This document shows positions 57,956 to 64,000 of a stretch of DNA of 64,000 nt, piece after piece (positions within the stretch are counted from its first letter, which is position 1; each line of letters opens with the position of its first letter). This DNA is from Acidisphaera sp. (GTDB taxonomy: Bacteria; Pseudomonadota; Alphaproteobacteria; Acetobacterales; Acetobacteraceae). Below the pieces are notes generated by a model, which was not told where the DNA came from, made no database searches, and worked only from the letters and a program-made list of their open reading frames with translations. A program made the position numbers and the translations under genes. Location: NCBI GenBank assembly GCA_019240635.1, contig JAFAYA010000005.1:1-64000 (forward strand). The letters are read 5' to 3'.

Positions 57956-58851
57956 ACGCGGCCCGCGCGCGCCGGCGCTCCATTTTGGCGAAATCCGTTG
58001 CACTCTATTTGTGCTTCGCTGTTGCGCTCTTCTACCTGCTCGCCCCGCCCGCCTGGATGGTCGTATCGAGCTTCTCCCCCGACGCCGAGCTCTATGCCCG
58101 GCCGCCCCACTGGATACCCGACCGTCCGACGCTTCGGCACTACGCCACGCTGCTCCAGCTTCCCGGCGCGGACGCCGTCACCATCAGCCGGAATCCGTGG
58201 CTTCACACCTTTGCTCGGTCGTTCTTCAACAGCGCCGTGATCGCCAGCGCGAGCGCGCTCCTTTGCGTGGGATTCGGCTCCATCACCGCCTACAGCCTCT
58301 CGCGTTTCCCGCGCCCGCGCACTCGGCGCCGGCTTCTGCTGGCCCTCCTCGCATCGCGGATGGTGCCCGTCGTCTCGGTCATCATCCCGATCTATGTTTC
58401 CATCCAGAAGGCCGGGCTGATCGACACGCTGCCCGGGCTGATCCTGGTCGACAGCGGCCTCCTCATTCCGTTCGTGATCTGGATCCTCGAAGGCTACTTC
58501 CGTTCGTTCCCCACCGAGCTCGAGGAATCGGCGGCGCTGGACGGCTGCTCACCGCTCGGGATTTTTGGCCGCATCGTGCTGCCTCTGTCCCGCAACGGCC
58601 TTTTCGCCGCTGCAACCTTCGTCTTCATTTCCGTCTGGTCGGACTTCATCGTCGGCCTTTCGCTCACGAGCTCGCCGTCTGCCGAGCCGATCTCCGTGGC
58701 ACTCGCCCAGGCCCTGAACCCGATCAGCGAGCCGAGCTGGGGGCTCCTCAACAGCGCCGGTCTGCTGGCCGCGCTGGTGCCGGCAATACTGGCATTCCTG
58801 CTCCGGGGAATGGTCATGCGCGGCATGCTGTCGGGCGCGGTGAAGGGATAG
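57952..58851 (+). CDS. Carbohydrate ABC transporter permease (UgpE/MalG-like)
   Basis: YLCFAVALFYLLAPPAWMVVSSFSPDAELYARPPHWIPDRPTLRHYATLL...FPTELEESAALDGCSPLGIFGRIVLPLSRNGLFAAATFVFISVWSDFI. Confidence 0.93.
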   Translation: MNAARARRRSILAKSVALYLCFAVALFYLLAPPAWMVVSSFSPDAELYARPPHWIPDRPTLRHYATLLQLPGADAVTISRNPWLHTFARSFFNSAVIASASALLCVGFGSITAYSLSRFPRPRTRRRLLLALLASRMVPVVSVIIPIYVSIQKAGLIDTLPGLILVDSGLLIPFVIWILEGYFRSFPTELEESAALDGCSPLGIFGRIVLPLSRNGLFAAATFVFISVWSDFIVGLSLTSSPSAEPISVALAQALNPISEPSWGLLNSAGLLAALVPAILAFLLRGMVMRGMLSGAVKG

Positions 58852-58867
58852 CAACAAGGATCCCCGC

Positions 58868-59536
58868 ATGTCCCTGGAACTGGTGACGCTCAACACCGCC
58901 GACGGCATCGAGCTCGATGGTGCCTGGTATCCCGCGCCCGGCACGATCCCGTCGCACGCCGCTCGCGTCCTCGTCGTGCACGGCCTCACCTGGAACTTCT
59001 ATCGCGGCCCGTCCCGCTGGCTCCCTCCCTTGCTCGCCGCCGCCGGGCATCCATGCCTGGCGCTCAACATGCGCGACCACGACCTCAACGAGGTCAAGGA
59101 CTTTGACCTTTCCCACAACGACCTCGCGGCCGGGATCGCCTTCCTCGAAAGCCGTGGGCGCGGCGAGGTCGTGCTGCTCGGTCACGGCTATGCCTGCAAC
59201 AAGCTCGTCTGCTACCCGGCCCTTTCCGGCGACCACCGCCCATGCCGCCGCGTGCTCACCACGCTCGGCGCGATCAAGGCCTACAAGCCGGAGATCTGGG
59301 CGAAGGTGCTCGCCGCCGCCGCCGAAATCCGCGGCGCGACCCTCGTGGTTCAGGGTGCCGTCGATCCGCTCATTGAAGGCCGAAACCGCGCCGACGAGCT
59401 TGTCCGCGCCGCCCGCGGCTCAAGGCTCGAAACCGTCCTGCTCGAAGGCGGCGACCATTATTTCAACGGGCGGCACGACGCCCTGGCCGGCTGCGTCCTC
59501 GACTGGCTCGGTCGCACGGAGCGGGGGACGGAATGA
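58868..59536 (+). CDS. Alpha/beta hydrolase
   Basis: ARVLVVHGLTWNFYRGPSRWLPPLLAAAGHPCLALNMRDHDLNEVKDFDLSHNDLAAGIAFLESRGRGEVVLLGHGYACNKLVCYPAL...LVVQGAVDPLIEG. Confidence 0.82.
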   Translation: MSLELVTLNTADGIELDGAWYPAPGTIPSHAARVLVVHGLTWNFYRGPSRWLPPLLAAAGHPCLALNMRDHDLNEVKDFDLSHNDLAAGIAFLESRGRGEVVLLGHGYACNKLVCYPALSGDHRPCRRVLTTLGAIKAYKPEIWAKVLAAAAEIRGATLVVQGAVDPLIEGRNRADELVRAARGSRLETVLLEGGDHYFNGRHDALAGCVLDWLGRTERGTE

Positions 59537-60291
59537 CACTCGCGGGCAAGGCGGCACTCGTCACGGGTGCCAGCAGCGGAATCGGCGCGGCGATCGCCGT
59601 CGCTCTCGGCCGCGCCGGCGCGTCCGTCGGCGTAAACTACTTCGGCAACCAAGCGGGCGCCGAGGCGGTCGTGCGTCAGATCGAGGCATCCGGCCAGAAG
59701 GCGACCGCCCTGCAAGCCGATGTCCGCCAACGCGCGGACGTCGAACGCCTGTTCGCCGAACACATCAGGGCTTTCGGCCGCGTCGACATCCTCGTCAACA
59801 ACGCGGGCGACATGGTGCGGCGAATGCCAACCGTCGAGACGCCGGAATCGGTGTGGCGCGACGCGATCGATCTGAACCTCTCGAGCGCCTTCTTCTGCTG
59901 TCAGCAGGCTATCGGCCCGATGACGCGCGAAAAGTGGGGACGCATCATCAACATCTCCTCGGTGGGCGCCAGGACCGGCGGCGGTGCGGGCTCCATTCCC
60001 TATCACGCCGCCAAGGCCGCGCTGATCACCTTGAGCAAGGGCCTGGCCAAGGAACTGGCGGCGAGCGGCATCACCGTGAACACGGTCGCGCCCGGGATCA
60101 TCGAGACACCGTTTCACGACCGCCATACTGCGAGCGAGACCAGGGCCGAATGGATACGGACGCTCATCCCCCTGCAACGCGCCGGTCAGGCGAGCGAGGT
60201 CGCCGCCGCGGTTGTCTTTCTCGCCTCGCCCGAGGCGGCCTACATCACCGGCGCTACGCTCGACGTGAACGGCGGCATGGCGATGTATTGA
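59533..60291 (+). CDS. SDR family oxidoreductase (FabG-like)
   Basis: MTLAGKAALVTGASSGIGAAIAVALGRAGASVGVNYFGNQAGAEAVVRQIEASGQKATALQADVRQ...DILVNNAGDMVRR...YHAAKAALITLSKGLAKELAASGITVNTVAPGIIETPF...YITGATLDVNGGMAMY. Confidence 0.95.
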   Translation: MTLAGKAALVTGASSGIGAAIAVALGRAGASVGVNYFGNQAGAEAVVRQIEASGQKATALQADVRQRADVERLFAEHIRAFGRVDILVNNAGDMVRRMPTVETPESVWRDAIDLNLSSAFFCCQQAIGPMTREKWGRIINISSVGARTGGGAGSIPYHAAKAALITLSKGLAKELAASGITVNTVAPGIIETPFHDRHTASETRAEWIRTLIPLQRAGQASEVAAAVVFLASPEAAYITGATLDVNGGMAMY

Positions 60292-60370
60292 GCGTCGGGG
60301 ACGCACGCGCCGACGTCGTGCGGCGAGACGATGGATCGGCGGACAGCCCGGCCCCTGATCCGCCTGACCG

Positions 60371-61564
60371 TCAGGACGCGCTGTCGGGCGGCACCGTCAG
60401 GCAGGCGGTGCGGGCCTGCGACAGTCGGTTGCAGCCTTCCGCCGCCGCGTCGGCCGACAGCCCGACCAGCCGTGCCCGATACAGCACCATGCCGTCGGGG
60501 CGGGTGGTCGCGCCGATCTGCACCTGTGCGGAACCGAGCGCGCCGCCGGCCAGCGAGCGGGCGCCCTCGGCTGCCGCCCGCGCCTGGCCGGGATCGGCGA
60601 AGGCGCCGACCTGCACGCCCCAGCGGGACATGTCCTGCGGCGTCGTCACCACTGGCGCGCTGAGTGCCACCAGCCGGAAACGCGGAACCGGCGGGGCGGC
60701 CACCGGCACCACGGGCGGCGCGATCGACCCGGCGGCAGGGGGCGGGATCGCGGCCGCGTCGATCGAGCCATCGTCGGCGAGTTCGGCGCGCACCGGCGCG
60801 CCAGCCACGTCGGGTGCGGCCGGGGGCAGGGTGGCCGCCTCGGCGGGCGCGATCAGGCTGGACATGATCGGGTTGGACGCGATCGTCCGGCTGAACACGA
60901 CCGGGCTCGACACGGCCGGGCTGGGCGCGACCGCGGCGACGGCGACCTCGGGCGGCGCGGCCGGCCCGCCGGCGTAGACGGCGAGCGGCCCGCTCGACGG
61001 CACGCCTTCGCCCAGGCGCGGCGCCACCGAGGCCAGGTAGTTGACGGTCTCGTTGGGCAGCGTGCCGGCGCCGGACAGGTAGTCGTCCAGGCGCTGCGGC
61101 CCGGCGTTGTAGGCCGCCAGAAAGCCCGGCGAGCCGTAGCGGTCGTACATCTCGCGGATGTAGGCGGTGCCGGCAAGGATGTTGTCGTGCGGGTCGTAGG
61201 GGTCGGAGCCCAGGCCGTAGCGGTCGCGCAGCATCGCATAGGTGTCGGGCATCACCTGCATCAGGCCCATCGCCCCGGCCGAGGAGGTCGTGGGCTGGCC
61301 ACCCAGAAACTCCTGGCCGCCGGACTCCTGGCGCATGACTTCGCGCACCCAGGTCTCCGGCACGGAGAAACGGGCGGCGGCCTCGTGGACATATGGGCCC
61401 CAGGGATCCTCGGCCGGCCCCGGTTCGGCATAGTTCCCCGCGCGGGCGTATCCCCCACCTGACCGGCTGCCGGAGTGCCCGGCGCAGCCGGCCAGTGCGG
61501 CGCAGGCAAGCAGCCCGAGCGCACACAGCGCACGGCGGCGCGGGTCGTGGGCCAGGGAAGGCAT
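60371..61564 (-). CDS. Lytic transglycosylase lipoprotein with C-terminal SPOR-like domain
   Basis: Lipobox LLACAALAGC; FSVPETWVREVMRQESGGQEFLGGQPTTSSAGAMGLMQVMPDTYAMLRDRYGLGSDPYDPHDNILAGTAYIREMYDRYGSPGFLAAYNAGP; C-terminal WGVQVGAFADPGQARAAAEGARSL. Confidence 0.92.
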   Translation of the reverse strand: MPSLAHDPRRRALCALGLLACAALAGCAGHSGSRSGGGYARAGNYAEPGPAEDPWGPYVHEAAARFSVPETWVREVMRQESGGQEFLGGQPTTSSAGAMGLMQVMPDTYAMLRDRYGLGSDPYDPHDNILAGTAYIREMYDRYGSPGFLAAYNAGPQRLDDYLSGAGTLPNETVNYLASVAPRLGEGVPSSGPLAVYAGGPAAPPEVAVAAVAPSPAVSSPVVFSRTIASNPIMSSLIAPAEAATLPPAAPDVAGAPVRAELADDGSIDAAAIPPPAAGSIAPPVVPVAAPPVPRFRLVALSAPVVTTPQDMSRWGVQVGAFADPGQARAAAEGARSLAGGALGSAQVQIGATTRPDGMVLYRARLVGLSADAAAEGCNRLSQARTACLTVPPDSAS

Positions 61565-61727
61565 CGGCGGTGCTGTGCTTGCGAAACAGGCGTAGCGGAC
61601 CGCACGATCTTCGCCTTCGCACTTCGGGTGCGCAACAAGCTCTGGCCGGCAAGCGCCTGAGGCGGCATGAATCCTGCCGGACTGTGGCGGGAACGCCTCG
61701 CCCGGTCGTCCGCAGGGAAAGGCCGCG

Positions 61728-62537
61728 ATGCTCGCAAACCTTCTGTTCTGGCGCCGTCCGCGCGTCGTCGTCGTGGAGCTGCACGGCCTGCTGGCCCGCC
61801 GGGAGGGGGCGCTGAACCTGAAGTCGGTCGGGCCGGCCGTCGAGCGGGCGTTTCGGGCGGCCGCCGCGCATGGCGGACACGTCGTGCTGGACATCGACTG
61901 CCGGGGCGGCTCGGCCGTGCAGTCCGAGCTGATCGCCGCCCTGATCCGGCGGCACGCGGCCAAATCATCGGCGAGCGTGCACGCGGTGATCCAGGAGGTC
62001 GGCGCGTCCGGCGGCTACTGGCTGGCCTGCGCCGCCGACGAAATCCGCGCCAATGCGATGAGCATCGTCGGTTCGATCGGCGTGATCGGCGGCGGGTTCG
62101 GGGTGACCGAGCTGCTGGCCCGCGCCGGCATCGAGCGCCGGCTCTACACCGCCGGGGAGAACAAGGCGCGGCTCGACCCGTTCAGCCCGGAGCGGCCGCA
62201 GGACGTGGCGTTCGTCAGGCAGCTGCTCGCCGACATCCACGAACGCTTCAAGGCCTACGTGCGGTCGCGGCGCGGCGCGCGGCTGAAGGGGACGGACGCC
62301 GAAATGTTCGACGGCAGCTTCTTCCTCGGCGATCGGGCGCTGGCGCTCGGGCTGATCGACGGCTTTTCCGACATCGACCGCCTGGTGCACGAATTGGGTG
62401 GCGATCGGGCGGTGGCGCGCGTGTTCCGGCCGCGACGCGCGCGCGGGCTGCTGTCGCGGTTGCCGCGGCTGGCGGGCGCCGAACTCGCCGAGGCGGCACT
62501 CGATGCGATCGAGGCGCGCGCGCTGCCCCGGCTGTAA
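61728..62537 (+). CDS. S49 family peptidase (SppA/SohB-like)
   Basis: VVLDIDCRGGSAVQSELIAALIRR...VIQEVGASGGYWLACAADEIRANAMSIVGSIGVIGGGFGVTELLARAGIERRLYTAGENKARLDPF. Confidence 0.93.
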   Translation: MLANLLFWRRPRVVVVELHGLLARREGALNLKSVGPAVERAFRAAAAHGGHVVLDIDCRGGSAVQSELIAALIRRHAAKSSASVHAVIQEVGASGGYWLACAADEIRANAMSIVGSIGVIGGGFGVTELLARAGIERRLYTAGENKARLDPFSPERPQDVAFVRQLLADIHERFKAYVRSRRGARLKGTDAEMFDGSFFLGDRALALGLIDGFSDIDRLVHELGGDRAVARVFRPRRARGLLSRLPRLAGAELAEAALDAIEARALPRL

Positions 62538-62540
62538 GCC

Positions 62541-62996
62541 CTACCGCAAGTCGGTCGGCACCGCGCTGACGCTGTTGTAGGGCGAGCCGTTGATCAGCCG
62601 CGTGCTGACCACCGTATAGACCAGCACGCGCTTCTCCGGGTCGAGCATGCGGTGGATCTGGAACGTCTTGAAGAACAGCGAGGCGGAGGCGAAGCCGACC
62701 ACCTCCTCTTTCGGCAGGTTGGCCGGGATGGTCACCGGCCCGACGGCGCGGCAGGCGATGGAAAACCGGCTCGGGTCCTCCGCCAGGCCGATGCCGCCCT
62801 TGATGCCGCCGGTCTCCGCGCGCGAGAGATAGCAGGACACGTTCTGCACGCGTGGGTCGTCGTAGCGCTCGACGACGATCTTGTCGTCCGGGCCGAGCCA
62901 CCGGAAATTCGTGTTGATCGCGCCGATGCGCGTCTGCGCCGATGCGGCGGCGGTGAAGGCGAGCAGAAGAGCGGCGGCGAGATGGGCGCGGACCAT
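62541..62996 (-). CDS. creA: CreA family protein
   Basis: Signal peptide; RIGAINTNFRWLGPDDKIVVERYDDPRVQNVSCYLSRAETGGIKGGIGLAEDPSRFSIACRAVGPVTIPANLPKEEVVGFASASLFFKTFQIHRMLDPEKRVLVYTVVSTRLINGSPYNSVSAVP. Confidence 0.94.
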   Translation of the reverse strand: MVRAHLAAALLLAFTAAASAQTRIGAINTNFRWLGPDDKIVVERYDDPRVQNVSCYLSRAETGGIKGGIGLAEDPSRFSIACRAVGPVTIPANLPKEEVVGFASASLFFKTFQIHRMLDPEKRVLVYTVVSTRLINGSPYNSVSAVPTDLR

Positions 62997-63133
62997 GCGG
63001 CAACTCCTGTGCGGTCAGGTGCAGTAGGTCACGCCGGGCCGATCCGTGCTAGATCATCCGTCCGATGTCGCGGGAGGGACTCACGCATGATCCTGCATCG
63101 CTGCGAAACGACGGTGTTTCGGGGACCGGCGGC

Positions 63134-63772
63134 ATGAGTACGACCGTCGCGGCGGCGCTCGTCGACGCCCTCCTCCCCGCGCGCACCGGCGAGGCCTGGG
63201 TGGTGAAGCGGGGGCAGCGCATCCGCATCATCGACGTCGAGGGCCAGGCGATCTGCGACTTCGTCTGCTTCAACGCCGACAACCTGCGCGAGCGCTTCAG
63301 CCAGGCGCGCACCAAGGCCGACCAGGGCCGGTTCGCCATCACCGCCGGCAACCGGCTGTACAGCCGCGACAACAACGCGATGCTGACCATCGTCGAGGAC
63401 AGCTACGGCGACCACGATCTGCAGTGGGGCATGTGCAGCGCCTGGGTGTTCGGCAATCTCCGCCGCAACTATCACGGCATGAAAAGCTCCGTCGCCGTCG
63501 GCGGTCCGCTCGGCCTGCCGGAATTCGGCTGCTACGAGGTCCTGCAGGAGGCGCTGCGCCCCTGGGCGATCGCGCCGGAGGACATCCCCGATCCCTTCAA
63601 CATTTTCCAGACGATGGAACTCGATCCCGAGCGCAAGGCGCTGGCCATCGTCACGGGCCGCAGCCGTCCGGGCGACCATCTGGACATGCGCGCGGAGATG
63701 GACGTTCTCTGCGCGGTCAGCGCCTGCCCCTTCGCCGGCCGCCCGCTGCGCGTGCAGGTGTTCGAGGCATAA
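63134..63772 (+). CDS. DUF1989 / urea carboxylase-associated family protein
   Basis: GEAWVVKRGQRIRIIDVEGQAICDFVCFNADNLRERFSQARTKADQGRFAITAGNRLYSRDNNAMLTIVEDSYGDHDLQWGMCSAWVFG...YHGMKSSVAVGG...PDPFNIFQ. Confidence 0.9.
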   Translation: MSTTVAAALVDALLPARTGEAWVVKRGQRIRIIDVEGQAICDFVCFNADNLRERFSQARTKADQGRFAITAGNRLYSRDNNAMLTIVEDSYGDHDLQWGMCSAWVFGNLRRNYHGMKSSVAVGGPLGLPEFGCYEVLQEALRPWAIAPEDIPDPFNIFQTMELDPERKALAIVTGRSRPGDHLDMRAEMDVLCAVSACPFAGRPLRVQVFEA

Positions 63773-63868
63773 CGTCCAGCGGACCGGCAGGCCACGGGCC
63801 CCCACCCGGCTCACGTTGCGAGCCGACCTCCCGGCCAAGCGGGAGAGCTGAAAGCGGCGCCGCTGAGT

Positions 63869-64000
63869 TCAGTCCTCGGTCCGCCGCACCAGAATCTCGC
63901 GCTTGCCGACGTGGTTGGCGGAGGTGACGATCCCTTCCTTCTCCATCTGCTCGATCAGCTTGGCCGCGCGGTTGTAGCCGATCTGCAGGTGGCGCTGGAT
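63869..64000 (-). CDS. ftsK: DNA translocase FtsK, C-terminal gamma domain (partial)
   Basis: Reverse complement translates to [43 protein letters not shown], typical FtsK gamma winged helix; ORF continues beyond the window. Confidence 0.93.
   Translation of the reverse strand: MQRHLQIGYNRAAKLIEQMEKEGIVTSANHVGKREILVRRTED

Overview
High-GC alphaproteobacterial chromosomal segment. Gene content resembles Acetobacteraceae/Rhodospirillales, but this is inferred without a search. It is densely coding with no rRNA, tRNA or CRISPR seen. Main blocks, left to right: TRAP transporter (dctQ partial, dctP); an uncharacterised ~536 aa protein; mobA, fdhD, moeA and a membrane formate dehydrogenase operon; a Liv-type ABC transporter with a fused permease-ATPase; a methyltransferase; a tartrate/isopropylmalate-type dehydrogenase; a fused FAD-oxidoreductase/SelD; DUF1028 plus a dipeptide-type ABC importer without an ATPase; an MFS efflux gene; assorted dehydrogenases; rsmB-rpe-heparinase-glycosyltransferase-purH; a lytic transglycosylase; mbfA; a partial type VI secretion locus (TagH/TssJ/TssK/TssL/TssM/TagF/PppA); a CoA-transferase/CitE-like lyase/ThDP-lyase cluster; a sugar ABC importer without an ATPase plus hydrolase and SDR; a SPOR-domain lytic transglycosylase; an S49 peptidase; creA; a DUF1989 protein; and the 3' end of ftsK. 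The strongest non-routine signal is that the formate dehydrogenase catalytic subunit is split in the ORF track by an in-frame TGA at 10990-10992. This reads as selenocysteine, followed by a SECIS-like hairpin (CCC-AGUCU-GGG), and a selD fusion lies about 8 kb away. Other signals are a ~152 bp paired-hairpin element with CTAG-bounded terminal inverted repeats at the 3' end of dppC (26182-26333), a T6SS half-locus with low-complexity tracts, and an frc/oxc-like cluster that may be a 2-hydroxyacyl-CoA lyase system.
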